Assembly: GCA_021292165.1 (NCBI GenBank)
Contig: CM037879.1
Location: forward strand, 119,105,473-119,169,472
Source of the DNA: Shinisaurus crocodilurus
Taxonomy: Eukaryota > Chordata > Lepidosauria > Squamata > Shinisauridae
Direction: 5' to 3'
DNA: 64,000 nucleotides
The notes under the pieces were generated by a model. The model was not told the origin of the DNA and did no database searches. It saw only the letters and a list, made by a program, of their open reading frames with translations. This document shows, one piece after another, positions 40,336 to 51,390 of this stretch (position 1 is the stretch's first letter; each line of letters begins with the position of its first letter). Position numbers and translations under genes: made by a program.

Positions 40336-43300
40336 TCTGGGGTTTCCCAGAAGGCCATGTCCCCTTTCCCTGGCCCCACTCCCTTTCCCCCAATCACCAA
40401 TCATTTGGTGGTTTCCTAGCTTTTGTGCAGTATTTGTTACCTTTCTGAAAGGTTGATATGCTTCCCCTATGGCTTAGTTACTGGCAGTAAGTCCACCACT
40501 GGAATGTGGACCCCGAGAGCTTCTCCAAACTGGAAATTAAAGCTTGGCCTAGGATGTCTCACATTGTCTGCCAGCATGGGAATGAGACTCACTTAATGGG
40601 GAAGGAGGAATTACTTCCATTCCCCGTTGTAAAATACTTAAAATAATTCCCTAATGCACAGTTAATAATCTTGCCGATAAAATGGATGCTACATAGTCTA
40701 AAATGTCAAAACATGTTGTTGTTGTTGTTGTTGTTGTTTTAATAAAAGGATGATCCACACTGTGTTTGGCCTGATCAATACCTGTGATGATCACTTTGAC
40801 TACTGCTTGTAAAACTGACACAAATCTCCATGGACTGGAAGAATGCTGAACAAGAAAATAATAAATGGAAAAGATAATGCAATATCTTGCAAATAAGAAA
40901 TCAAAGCGGCTGCACGTAAAAAGAGCTGGAGTTGTTGAAAAATCAAGGTGTGTTCAAGACTGGCACAGAAGCCAAATGCAAGCACAGAGATCCAATGAAA
41001 TACCAAATGAGCCCATGAAATGTTGGGATACTGATATTGGAAAGGTACAAGCTTCTACTCTGCTTTCATATTTTACCTTACCAGTTTGCATGCTGTCAAT
41101 AGGTGGTCATGGAAAAAAACCCACAACTGCTGTATTGACATTTACAAATAATAATAAACCAATGCAGTTCATCTACTGGTGCTTAAGTGGGAAGTGACAG
41201 CAAGAAAATATAAAGGGCAAACAATCACTCTTTTACAAATGAATGCATGGATCAAGAGAATAAACGATCAGATGCTGAGCATAATGTATTCCATAGCCAC
41301 AGCACAAAGTATCCAGGCGGAGACCATTATTTCTCCATTTGAATCTTTCAGAACGTTAAATCCCATATTGTTTCAGTGACTCAGGAAGATTGATTCTCTT
41401 TCTTTTGCATTTGATTCTCAGGGCACTGTCATCTGCAGTTTCTCGCTGCTCCAGGCTCTTCACAGTTTTTAATTTTTTCCACTGAAATATTTACAAGGTG
41501 GAACAAGGTCACACATGTAAAATGAAGCAAAAAATGAGCAACATTCCATTTCTGAGCATCTAGAAATCATGTGTACATTAAAGACATCTCTGTGCTTTAT
41601 GCTTATACCCTGGTGTTTCAAGACTTTAACTTCAGGGAACTGTTCCACATTGACTTGTCTCCCATGGAACCTCTGTGCACTGCAGATGATTCTAAATATT
41701 ATGTTCTAGGGTTCAGGGTTAGTTCATGCAGAGGCTTCTTGACCCTCATTTTCTCAGTGAAGTGAGTGCACGCTCCTGAACACAGCCAATGTTCCCCATT
41801 GAAAAGAAAGATTGATAAGTGGTAGGCAAGCTGTATTTTTGGAAAGTCTGCTCAGTATTATCAGTAGCGTAGTAGAGCCAGGGCTTGTAGGGTCAGAGGG
41901 CCAGGACTTTTTGATTAGCAGGGATGATGACATCATCTGCCACCCCCCCTCAGGCTTCCCTGTTCCCCCTGAATTTAGCTGCAATCCTCATGGTAGCTGG
42001 TGAGAAAATGGATCCCCTCCCCCCCCCCCCCCCGCACCAATATATTGTTGTCAACTGTCCCTATTAGAATGCAAAGTATTTTGGGTGGCTTGGTCTTGAA
42101 TGGGCAATAGAGACCCATTAGCTTAATAAAATACCTGTTCCTTGTGGAGATGAAAACTGCTAGAACTGGTTTGTTGACATGGATCAACAAATCTACCTGG
42201 ATTTTGGGACTCTCCTTGGGGCGTGAGTGCCTGCACTTCAAAATTGATGACCACAGTGCTGAGTGTTATTGATCTTATAGGAAAATTCCTGATAAGCAGG
42301 CGGTTCCTGGAAAACAATTTGAAAGCTAACCAGCTTATGTGATACCCAAGACTGACTGATGGCATATTCATGCTTTCTGAGGGCAAATCCATTGGACTTT
42401 GCCAATTCACATAGGAGACATGTTTACCATGTATTCACTGTGTGTCTGTGTACGCTGTAATTGTAAAGGAAAGATGAATTTTGGTAAATATGCCTGTATG
42501 CACACCAAGAAGTGTCAACTGCACATGGTTCCCTGGCATGTTTCATTTACCAAAGCCTGTCTCCCCATCACATTTTATGATGCTCATCGCGATTCGCAAC
42601 AAATGCCACTGGTACAAGCAGTAAGCATATCTGCTGTGTAATTGTTACTTGACAGCGGGGGCAGCCCCTGTTAATAAAACCACGCATGCATCGCATTCAG
42701 ACAACAAAGAAGAGGGTATTCTGGATAGCTGTCCCACAATTATGGAACTCCTATTGCATTTGCTAGTCATGATCATTAGCACAACTCTTCAGCTATGAGT
42801 AAGTGGGTTAGGGGGTTTTCTACTGCAATTGAGACCATGCTACATGGATCCACTTGACTTGACAAGCATCTCATATTGCTTTGGCCACTACAGCAACAAT
42901 TGCTGTTGGAGTGGCAAAAGAAGACTCTTTAGATCCAACACAATAATATTCTTGGTAACCAAGGAAATTTGGATAACATGGAAGATGTCCTGTCTAGCAT
43001 CATTGGGTTACCTGAATGCCTACAGTGTTGCAGTCAAGTAGAATTATGTGATGATTAACTTGACATTTTTATTAATTGGATCAATTACTTTTACAATGAA
43101 CTTGAAGGACTTCTTAGGATGTTTTAATAATGAGCCCAAGAGTCTCATCTGAATCTGCCTTGCCTGCTGCTGATACCATAAAGTTAACCAGTGATTAATT
43201 CCTGGCAGAAATCAATGAGCGGAGGCAGGCAAAGCCAATATGGTGCAGTAGTTATTTACTAAATAACTCCCACTGTGTTTCACGTTCATGAGGATAATTT

Positions 43301-43462
43301 GTGCAACAGTTATGAGATATGTATGATATCTCCTTCCAAGAAGATGTGCATAAAGGAGCTATGTCTCTAAATGCAGTCGTGTTTGGAAACAGAGTTGCTC
43401 TGTTGAACAAATTCCCCTGATGAACATCAATCACTAAAATACATCAGAAGTTTTTTTGTTAA
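40336..43462. other. Unassigned intergenic DNA
   Basis: About 3.1 kb with no recognised gene or element apart from (GTT)n at 40716-40738, a C15-17 run near 42020 and scattered short open frames without family motifs. Confidence 0.5.
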
Positions 43463-43751
43463 GGGCAGTATCCAATTCTGCTGTTGCACTTCTGCTGTCT
43501 CTATTGTAACAGTGGGATCCATGCTAGCACAACAGGAAGCTAGTGCTCCCTAAAGCAAACCCAGAAATGAGCAAAACTGCTCATTTCCAGAATGGGACAG
43601 GTCAGTGGAACTTCCTTCTGCAAGCTTTGTTGACATGCCCCATTCTAGAAATGAGCACTTCAGCTCATTTCCATTTGCTTCAGGATCCATTCGCTTCCTG
43701 TTGTGCTAGCGGTGGGTTCCACTAGCATGGGAGCAGCATTGGATACTGTCC
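43463..43751. mobile_element. piggyBac-like fold-back MITE, 289 bp
   Basis: Ends GGGCAGTATCCAATTCTGCT and (reverse complement) GGACAGTATCCAATGCTGCT; TTAA precedes the left end and TACA follows the right. Interior has GAAATGAGCAAAACTGCTCA. The relative at 54361-54700 shares ends GGGCAGAATCCAATG. Confidence 0.7.
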
Positions 43752-44376
43752 TACATAATGTATTGGCTTTGCCCCTGCTGCATTCTTTGAGGTTTATGGC
43801 ATAGGCTATTCTTTTTCTGGTTTTCTAGCATCATTTAACATCAGCTGAATCAAGAGCTCATCTAGTTTTAGTGTGAATGCAGCCCCTCACTCTTAACTCA
43901 ACTTCTGTGCTGCAAAATTAAATAAAGACCCTATAGCCAGAAATCAATGTGGTTGTTTGGGTTAATAAAGGAGGAGGCATGGTGATTTACACCAAATGAG
44001 AATGTGGCCCTATTGTTGCTGGGCCATTTCAGCCACCAGATGTCACCAGTGGATATAGAATTTACTTACGTATACTTTTGACCAAAGGGATTCCATGTGT
44101 AATGAAGATGCATGGTATGTATGAGCGTGGTGGATAGAGCCTATTTCCATTCTGTGGGACCCATGTTCATACAGGGACATGCAACACTGCTTTTCTATAT
44201 TTTAATTACAGTAAAACCAATTTAGTGGTGGCAAATAATCTTAATTATTTGGGAGATTCAACACATTGAAGATACATTTGTCTTGGTAGGTATTGACAAG
44301 GTACAAATGCACATTTCTCATATTTAATGAACGAGTTTAAGATAACCATTTCATATAGAGAAAAACTGTAAGGAAG
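43752..44376. other. Unassigned intergenic DNA
   Basis: No gene or family recognised. Confidence 0.5.
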
Positions 44377-44831
44377 GTTGCTTCCAGGTGGAAGGCTTGT
44401 AGTGCTACCAATCAAAAGACATTGTGCAGCTATTCTGTCCTTTCCTTCTTAATGGTATTTTTGTGGAAAGAAATGTGATGGTAGACGTGGTGGAAAAACA
44501 CAGGAGGGTTACAAGTGGAAGACACTGTCATCTATGAACCCCATACAATTCCATGAATGAGGTAGGGTGAGGACCAAACTACATGTTCTCCAAATAACGC
44601 ATAGCTCTACTTATTTACCTCAATGTAAGTGTATGCACCTCAATTCAGATTGGGACCATGGCACTCCGGGAGGGAGAATTTAAGCTTTTCCCCATTTTCA
44701 TCCCAAACTTCCACCTTCACAGGGGGGTTAAAAAAAAGAAAAAAAAGTCTCAACTAGAATCAGCTATGTGAGATTTGAAGAACATGTAGTTTGGCCCTAA
44801 CTGTACAATAAAAGCCTCATCTGGAAGCACC
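44377..44831 (+). mobile_element. MITE with GGTGCTTCCAG ends, split by another MITE
   Basis: Second copy of the family at 4349-4561. Ends GGTTGCTTCCAGG and CTGGAAGCACC; internal GAGGTAGGGTGA and ACAATAAAAGCCTCATCTGG align with GAGGCAGGGCGA and AGAATAAAAGCTTTGTCTGG of copy 1 once the nested insert is removed. Confidence 0.7.
44571..44798. mobile_element. MITE, 228 bp, nested
   Basis: Ends GGACCAAACTACATGTTCT and (reverse complement) AGGGCCAAACTACATGTTCT. The ends resemble PIF/Harbinger-type GGGCCAAACTAC termini, but the short TSD could not be fixed. Confidence 0.7.
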
Positions 44832-44879
44832 ATAATAATTCTATGAATGCACTTAGAATCCTCCCTGTGATCAGGAAGT

Positions 44880-45420
44880 GGAGCTGTGGGATGGAGTTAG
44901 TCGATTGGGGTGGAGTCAGCACATGATGACAGTAACTGGACTGGGGCCCAGTTTAAGGGGCATCTCCTCTTTCATATACCTCCATGTACATTTATATTAA
45001 CATCAGAGATACTGCTCTGTATCCCACATGCACACCCAACTTGGACAGATGCTATAAGGGAGGGACTTTTTGCTTGTGGCACCCCTGCTTTGGAATAACT
45101 TCACCAGGAAGACCTGACCATAACTGCTTACCTTTTGCCAGTTACTGAAGACATTACTCTTCCGGAAGGTCTTTGGAGATTGTGAAATCTGATTGCTGGC
45201 TAAGGACTCTTTCTACTGAAATTTTCTGCTGCTCCTAAAGTTGCTGGGGTTTAAAAAAAAAAAAAGGTTTTTGCTTGTTCTTAGGTGTGTGTGTGTTTTT
45301 AAATAAACCTGTTGTTTTGTTTTGCTTTTTTACTGCTCTTGTTAATTATTGTTAGCTGCCATGAATTGCCTTTGTGTAAGAAAACTGGAATATAAACATT
45401 AAAACAAACAAAAACAAATA
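44880..45420 (+). pseudogene. L2/CR1-type LINE 3' region, old
   Basis: 45050-45200 retains GGGAGGGACTTTTTGCTTGT, CTTTGGAATAACTTCACC and AAGACATTACTCTTCC, the decayed RAF...LWNxL...KTxLF region, followed by a T-rich UTR with GTTAGCTGCCATGAATTGC and an AAACAAA tail. Confidence 0.6.
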
Positions 45421-46211
45421 ATACATTTATGACAAACATGTGAATTTGTGTTTTGCTCTAATTACACTTGTTGGGAAATGACTGTGTGGAGTATCTTCTC
45501 AATACATGTATTTGTGACAAACGGTACTTGTCTCATCCATACATAATGGTATATGTATTTTGTATATGTTTTTCCCCCTACACAAAAATAAACTCTGAGT
45601 AGGAAAGATATACTATAAGGCCTCAAGCATTATGATAGGATCCCATCCCAATCTACTGCAAACAGCATGAATTTGCCACATACGTCAAGGGATTGATTCT
45701 GATCAACTAATAAATTAAAATCAGAAATTAATGTGAAAAGGGGATCACTTGAACATTACTATTTCATCTGGCATTTACTTCAAACTTTAGGCAAAGACTC
45801 ACATCAATTGTTTCCTTGATCTAAAATGATTTTCCTCATCCCCAATATTATCTTATTTCATGTGAATATTATCTTATTCTTATCTAGTAGAAGTCCTTCT
45901 ACAGGTTCCAATAAGTTTGCCATAATTGAAGCATGTAACAATAAAATGTTCAATAGGAATATAAAAGTTCCCATTGAAGATGCATTTGTTTGGAACACAT
46001 CTATATTTATATCACATTATTTTGCCAATGAATGCTGGCTTTGACTTGACTTTCAAGTGGGACAAAAAACTATCTGGATAGTTTTTGGTGAGAAAGATGT
46101 ATGGATTTATATGAGCTAAATAAGTACTGAAGCATCCTCTTGACTTGACTTGATTGGACTTTAGCCAGGCTGAATTTTATGGTTCTTGGATTCTATAAGT
46201 AGAATGATATA
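45421..46211. other. Unassigned intergenic DNA
   Basis: No gene or family recognised. Confidence 0.5.
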
Positions 46212-46419
46212 CAGTCCTGGTTCATGCAGCACTATAAGCCATGGTGCGTTGTGAGCCTTGTTAGTGTCAGTGTGGCTTACCGTGATGTACGAACCTGGCG
46301 CAGATCATTCAGCATGGGTTGTTAACAGCATGCAAACTAGCCTGAGAACACATGGCTTATTGTTGGGTTACTGAGGGTGGTTGTTCTCAGGGTGACTTAT
46401 CGTGACGTGTGAACTTAGC
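46212..46419. repeat. Inverted-repeat element relic, AAGCCATGG type
   Basis: Left CAGTCCTGGTTCATGCAGCA with CTATAAGCCATGG; right, reverse-complemented, CTAAGTTCACACGTCACGAT with AAGTCACCC. Belongs in style to the inverted-repeat elements at 886, 20041 and 61984. Confidence 0.5.
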
Positions 46420-47309
46420 AGCTTGGCTTTCCTGGCAAGAGTAGTGAAAAAGCCAATGCCGCTCCTTGTCTTGCCAGTGCCACCTCCAGCCTCCCTCATC
46501 AGTCATGTACACCCCTCCAGTGACACCGAAATGGCACTTTGGGATGCCCGTAACTCTGTCACCAGCTTCCCCCCCCAGTGCTTCAGAAGTATGCAAATGG
46601 GTTTGGATTTTTAAAAAAATATTATTTCCCCCCAGTCCTTTGCCAGTGTGCAGATTCACTTATCCACTATGTGCACTCTGAAGGTGCGGGAATGAAAGCA
46701 GAGCTCCCGTGTGTGCAAGATAGGAGATTAAAAAATCCTGTTCCCGTGTGTGAAGGCCCATAAATCCACACACAGAAATCCAGATCTCTCTCCCCTCTCT
46801 GTGCGCAGCGTGCAGCGTGTCGGTTGCAGTCAGACAGACAGCTCCTGTAATCCGACTCCAGCTGTCGGCTCCCCCATTTGCAGTTAGCAAGGAAAAAACT
46901 CTGTAACTCCACACGTCTTTCTACCTGTTTATTTACTTAATAAAGTAATATTCTACAGAGTATACATTTCCTAATTACAGTTCATGAGCAGAGCATAATG
47001 CATAGCAAGCATTCCATTCCAGTGGAGCAAGTTGAGCTTTACCCCACTGTTGCACAGACATTACATTGTTGCATTAGTCCAGCAAGCAAAAGTCCAGAAG
47101 AAAAGAGAGAACAGAGTGAACAGTCCTGTTCCTCTCTCAACAATGGCTACAAACAGAAAAACAAGTCAGTACGTCACCAGAAAGCATAAACCATGTGACA
47201 GGCTCATACTGTTTCCCAGGCTTAGCTCCCATGAGAACCAACACGGGAAATAGGAGACAAAACATAACCTGTTTACCAGCCATTCTGTTCCTTCCATGTT
47301 GTAAACAAT
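46420..47309. other. Unassigned; possible LTR-like stretch 46890-47290
   Basis: On the minus strand 47290-46890 reads as a promoter-poor unique sequence with AATAAACAGG followed by a GT-rich end, as an LTR might, but I found neither paired ends nor a TSD. Confidence 0.3.
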
Positions 47310-47612
47310 GGAGGAGGTGAGGGCGGCGGCGGCAGAGGCGAGGGCGGCGGCGAGGGCAGCGGCGGCGGTGAGGTGAGGGCGGCGGAGGTGGAGGTGGAGG
47401 TGAGGGCGGCGGAGGTGGAGGTGGAGGTGAGGGCGGCGGAGGTGGAGGTGAGGGCGGCGGAGGTGGAGGTGGAGGTGAGGGCGGCGGAGGTGGAGGTGAG
47501 GGCGGCGGCGGCGGCGGCGGCGGTGGCAGAGGCGAGGGCGGCGGCGGTGGCGAGGTGAGGGCGGCGGCAGCGGTGAGGTGAGGGCGGCGGAGGTGGAGGT
47601 GAGGGCCGCAGC
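47310..47612. repeat. GC-rich minisatellite, GGTGGAGGTGAGGGCGGCGGA type
   Basis: About 300 bp of purine-biased units mixing GAGGTGGAGG and TGAGGGCGGCGG modules in blocks of about 21 and 27 bp. It is CpG-rich, in sharp contrast to the flanks, and creates false poly-Pro, Ala-Glu-Val and Ser-Thr-Ala open frames. Confidence 0.95.
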
Positions 47613-47613
47613 G

Positions 47614-47710
47614 GCAGCGGCCCATGGAGGAAGCAGGAGGGTCTCCGCGGGAGGAAGGGCAGCTCTTCTTCCTCTCGCGGAGACCCTCCTGCTCCCTCCA
47701 TGGGCCGCCG
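47614..47710. repeat. Long GC-rich hairpin
   Basis: CGGCCCATGGAGGAAGCAGG, then AGGGTCTCCGCGGGAGGAAG on the left arm; CTTCCTCTCGCGGAGACCCT, then CCTGCTCCCTCCATGGGCCG on the right arm. Arms of about 40 bp pair with few mismatches around a loop near GGCAGCTCTT. Confidence 0.93.
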
Positions 47711-47719
47711 CTTTGGGAG

Positions 47720-47836
47720 GGACTCGGGACTCGGGACTCGACTCGAGTCACCATTTTGGACCTCGGACTCTAGACTCGACTCTAGACTCGGGTCCAAAGA
47801 CTCGGGACTCGACTCGGGACTCGGGACCAAGGACTC
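47720..47836. repeat. Tandem GACTCGG/GACTCGA repeat
   Basis: Irregular array of GACTCG, GGACTCG and GACTCTA words over about 115 bp, split by TCACCATTTTGGACC. CpG-rich. Confidence 0.93.
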
Positions 47837-47889
47837 TTCAACATCCCTGCTGCTGCCATGCTTTCCCCATGAAATGAAATGGTGGGAGC

Positions 47890-48042
47890 TTCAGGACAGA
47901 TAAAAGGAAGTGCTTCTTCACACAGCACACATTAAATGATGACATTCGCAACCACAGCATGTAGTGATGGCCACCAACTTGAATGGCTTTAAAAGGGGAT
48001 TAGACAAATTAATGGAGGATAAGGCGACTGATCAATGGCTAT
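47890..48042 (+). mobile_element. CR1-type LINE internal fragment
   Basis: CAGGACAGATAAAAGGAAGT through ATGTAGTGATGGCCACCAAC to GATCAATGGCTATT; homologous to 27128-27270. Truncated at both ends, with the LINE below joined directly to it. Confidence 0.85.
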
Positions 48043-49125
48043 TTTGTGTAGACTCTGGCGATGGGTTCGTAAGTGACTGTGGAGGCCAATTCTAGATCCA
48101 CACAGCTTCCCACAGTGAGGACACAGGTTACCAGATAGAAGATGGTCCTGTAAAGGATTCATTTGATGTGCTTTTTGCTTAGCACGTTTCTCCCTTTCAC
48201 CTTGCACTCGGGCTTCTTCAAAGTCCATGGAACCTTTGTGAAAGGCCAACCTCCAGTTAGATCGTTCATGGGCCAGAGCTTCCCAGTTTTCGATGTTTAT
48301 ATTGCATTTTTTTAGATTAGCCTTATGAACATCTTTAAACCTCTTATATTGACCACCGATATTCCGCTTTCCATCCTTGAGTTGGGAGTAAAGTAACTGC
48401 TTTGGGAGACGGCAGTCAGGCATTCGAACAACATGACCGGTCCACTGAAGTTGGCGTTGAAGGATCATTTTTTCAATGCTAGTAGTCTTTGCTTCTTCCA
48501 GTACACTGACATTTGTTCGCCTATCTTCCCAAGTAATTCTCAGGATTTTCCGGAGGCAACGTTGATGAAACCTTTCAAGGAGGTGGAAGTGACGTTTATA
48601 GATAGTCCATGTTTCACAGGCATACAATAAAGTTGGTAATACAATGGCTTCATAAACCAGTGTTTTGGTCTTCTTACAAATATCCCGATCCTCGAACACT
48701 CTATGTTTCATTCGAGAAAATGCGGCACTTGCGGAGCTCAGACGATGCTGGATTTCACTGTCGATGTTAGCTGTAACAGAAAGATAGCTGCCAAGATAGA
48801 GAAAATGATCGACATTTTCCAGTATTGTCCCGCCAAGCTGGATAGATGGCATCACCAAAGGGTTAGCTTGCACTTGCTGATGAAGCACTTTGGTTTTTTT
48901 GATGTTAAGTGAGAGACCAAGTTTTTCGTATGCTTCTGCAAAAGCATTTAGGATAGTTTGGAGATCATCCTCTGAATGTGCGGAGACCACATTATCATCA
49001 GCATACTGAAGTTCCACAACGGAGGTTGTAATTACCTTACTTTTTGCTTTCAGCCTGCTGAGATTAAAAAGCTTTCCATCTGTTCGATATATAATTCCCA
49101 CACATAGTACATACATCCAGTACAT
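48043..49125 (-). pseudogene. Non-LTR RT C-terminal half with C2H2 tail, long open frame
   Basis: A stop-free minus-strand frame of about 378 codons (including about 20 codons that run into the adjoining CR1 piece). From IYRTDGKLFNLSRLKAKSK it passes to the catalytic YADD (residues 41-44), SLNIKKTKVL, DHFLYLGSYLS, AIVLPTLLYACETWT, LRKILRITWEDRRTN, LQWTGHVVRMPDCRLPKQLL, WEALAHERSNWRLAF and a terminal CPHCGKLC...HSHLRTH zinc finger (about residues 335-355). This is the layout of a widespread RT family often mislabelled as craniofacial development protein 2-like, related to RTE/Daphne-type elements; the clade is uncertain. 5'-truncated and lacking a 3' UTR. Confidence 0.85.
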
Positions 49126-50140
49126 AGATATCCCAATTAAGATTTTGGAATTCTAACAGTATATAAATAACTATTTTTCACAGGGAGATATGCATATGCA
49201 TATGCCCCTGCCAAAAAAAACCTGAATTGGCCCTGTCAAAAACCCTGTTTTGAAAGGTAGCCTGAGCTTTGACGGCTATCAAAGCTTCCTGCTCCTGTAA
49301 AAGAGGTGGCTCACACTCTCCCACTTTCCCGAGTGCCTAGAGTCTCGGGAAAGTGTGGGAAAGTGTGAGGACACTGAGAACACTCAGGCCCATGCCAAAA
49401 AACTAGAGGATCTTGCTGCAAAGGGGGTGATCTACTGACTAGCCCCTTTCATGAGTGAAGATCACTTGCATCTTTGCTTTCCCTTGACAGCTCATCTTTT
49501 GACAGCTGTCAGGGGAACGCAAAGTAAACAAATAAACCTCTTTGTAGCCTCTCTGGGTCAATGTCCATGGTGAGTTTCTGCTTCACTTTGGCAGCAGACA
49601 CCTCCCAGAAGACTGGCCAGGTAAGGCTGCCCATTTTGGACCCCTGCAAATGCGCGCCTGCACATTTGTACAAGTCCAACTAAAAAACTTTTTTTAAAAA
49701 AATGTACCAAAAAAATTCTGCAAATTTCTTGTGCTTAATTTTTTTTAAAAGGGGGTGGTGAACCAAAGACAGCCCCTCCAATGTGCAACTTGGGCACTTT
49801 GCAGGAGCTGTCACTGGCTGTCAACTTGGAGACTGCAAAAGTCAATCTTCGAAAAGAAAAACGGGGGGGAAAGCTGCGGTGAGTGAAAAAGGGCTCACCA
49901 TTGTGGTGGGGAGAGGAGGCAAGGTTGTTTGTCTCCTCCAAGTCACTGCCAAGTCCTCTGGGATATGGGGTGGAGGACTGAGGGGAAAGGAGGGGATGGA
50001 CAACCCACAGTGAGCCCAATGCGGGTTGTTCAGCAAACAATCAACCCACCATTGGTTATGCGCAGGATGGGTTAGTGTAATGTGCAAACCCGCCCAGCAT
50101 CTTTCTTTGTAATATGAACAAGATATTTTTGTCTTTCAAA
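49126..50140. other. Unassigned intergenic DNA
   Basis: No gene recognised. 49319-49354 forms a hairpin (CCACTTTCCCGAG against CTCGGGAAAGTGTGG). 49995-50092 has AACCCACAG/GGGTTGTT words like the inverted-repeat elements elsewhere. Confidence 0.5.
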
Positions 50141-50520
50141 ATAATAATAGTAATAATAATAATACAAATTTATATTGCGCTCTACACCAGAGCGCAGTAC
50201 AATATACAAAATAACTCAAACAATAATCATTACAATTTAACTAAACTACATTAAAATACTTAAAATGGACTACAATCCAGGTAAATTTAAATTAACAACA
50301 ACAAATAATTAAAACCATCAAGCTATAAAACTAAAATCATAGCAATTACCCAGTTCACACTAAGTCTAACACCTATGTCTCCATGTTGAACAGATAGGTT
50401 TTCAGATTACCGGTACGCTTGAATTTACTCAACTCCGATTCCATCCGAAGGTGTAAAAGAAGAGAGTTCCATAATCGAGGAGCCAAATGAGAAAATGCCC
50501 GGAGCCTAGAATTTGCCAAA
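50141..50520 (-). pseudogene. L2-like LINE 3' end with (ATT)n tail
   Basis: Minus strand: RAFSHLAPRLWNSLLLHLRM, then SKFKRTGNLKTYLFNMET and stop, a clean C-terminal RAF..APxLWNSL...FKxxLKTxLF motif. The 3' UTR ends GCGCTCTGGTGTAGAGCGCA and ATATAAATTTG before (ATT)n; the GCGCTC/GAGCGC stem is a likely RT recognition hairpin. Tail and stem differ from the (AAAT)n L2 ends in the window, so this is another subfamily or clade. Confidence 0.8.
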
Positions 50521-50827
50521 ATAATAAAGAAAAGTTATAAATTTAAGAAGTTATTCAGTTTTGGAATGTACAATTTACAACTGTCATATTTATTTATAGT
50601 ACTCATAGTGTCTTTAGTGCTTATAGTGCTAATGGTGTCACAAGGTAAAGCCATGTTCCATTGATTTTTTATCTAGAACAAATGATATCAGAATATAATA
50701 AAGTAGGTGTTCAGAATGTGGTCTGAAGATCTTACTGCTCTTGCTGCATTTGAACGAATCTCCTTCAGTCGTCAACTTTGTATGGATGCTTACTTAGATA
50801 TGTGGACTGCTTATAGTAATGTATATA
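50521..50827. other. Unassigned intergenic DNA
   Basis: No gene or family recognised. Confidence 0.5.
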
Positions 50828-50875
50828 TTTGTAGGAAAAAAGGCGGGGTATACATATAATAAATTAAAAAATATA
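50828..50875 (+). mobile_element. Sauria SINE or BovB-type LINE 3' tail
   Basis: TTGTAGGAAAAAAGGCGGGG and TATACATATAATAAATTAAA match the tail of the Sauria SINE copies; too short to tell SINE from its partner LINE. Confidence 0.65.
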
Positions 50876-50877
50876 TA

Positions 50878-51127
50878 CAGTCATGCCTTGGATTGAGAGC
50901 ATAATTCGTTCCGGAAAGGTGCTTGTAATCCAAAACACTCTTATTTCAAAACGAAATCCCCCCAAAAAAATTTGTACAGAGATTTTTAATTTAAGCCGTA
51001 CTACAGTACTTGTATTGCAAGACGACGCTTGTATATCAAGTAAAAAAAAATTAAATAAATATTAAAAATTTTGCTTGTCTTGCAAAACGCTCTCAAACCA
51101 AGTTACTTGTAATCCAAGGTATTACTG
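50878..51127. mobile_element. pogo/Tigger-like MITE, 250 bp
   Basis: Ends CAGTCATGCCTTGGATTGAG and (reverse complement) CAGTAATACCTTGGATTACA, flanked by TA on both sides (50876-50877, 51128-51129). GAGAGC...GTAATCCAA motifs repeat in the two arms. The TA target places it in the Tc1/mariner/pogo group. Confidence 0.88.
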
Positions 51128-51149
51128 TATTTGAAAGAATAGTGTCAAA

Positions 51150-51309
51150 TCCTTTTCTCTCTCTTTTTCTTCCTTTTATTAATGGTACTGTAAAAAATTA
51201 CTATGAATGGATATACTTTTATGTTATATTCCCCTCTTCCTGTTTTTTCTTCCTCCCCTTTCTTTTTTGTTTCTTTTATATTTGCAAATTAAAAATATAT
51301 ATTAAAAAA
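51150..51309 (+). mobile_element. L1-like 3' UTR end
   Basis: Pyrimidine-rich CTTCCTCCCCTTTCTTTTTT then TTTGCAAATTAAAAATATA and A7, like the short L1-like insertion at 59604-59940. No coding part. Confidence 0.45.
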
Positions 51310-51390
51310 TGATATTAAACTGGAAATTGAAAAAGAAAATACTTTAAAGCCAGTTGATGGAAATTCATTTTGTATTTTGTACCAAACAAC

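Noticed and set aside
41571..41765. Small open frames in the 40.4-43.4 kb stretch as possible exons
   Set aside because: No splice-site-bounded frame with recognisable protein similarity; lengths are expected by chance in AT-rich DNA.
47137..47830. Long proline-rich and Ser/Thr/Ala-rich open frames (205 and 185 codons)
   Set aside because: They are translations of the GC-rich minisatellite and its flanks in several frames at once; no domain, no consistent frame.
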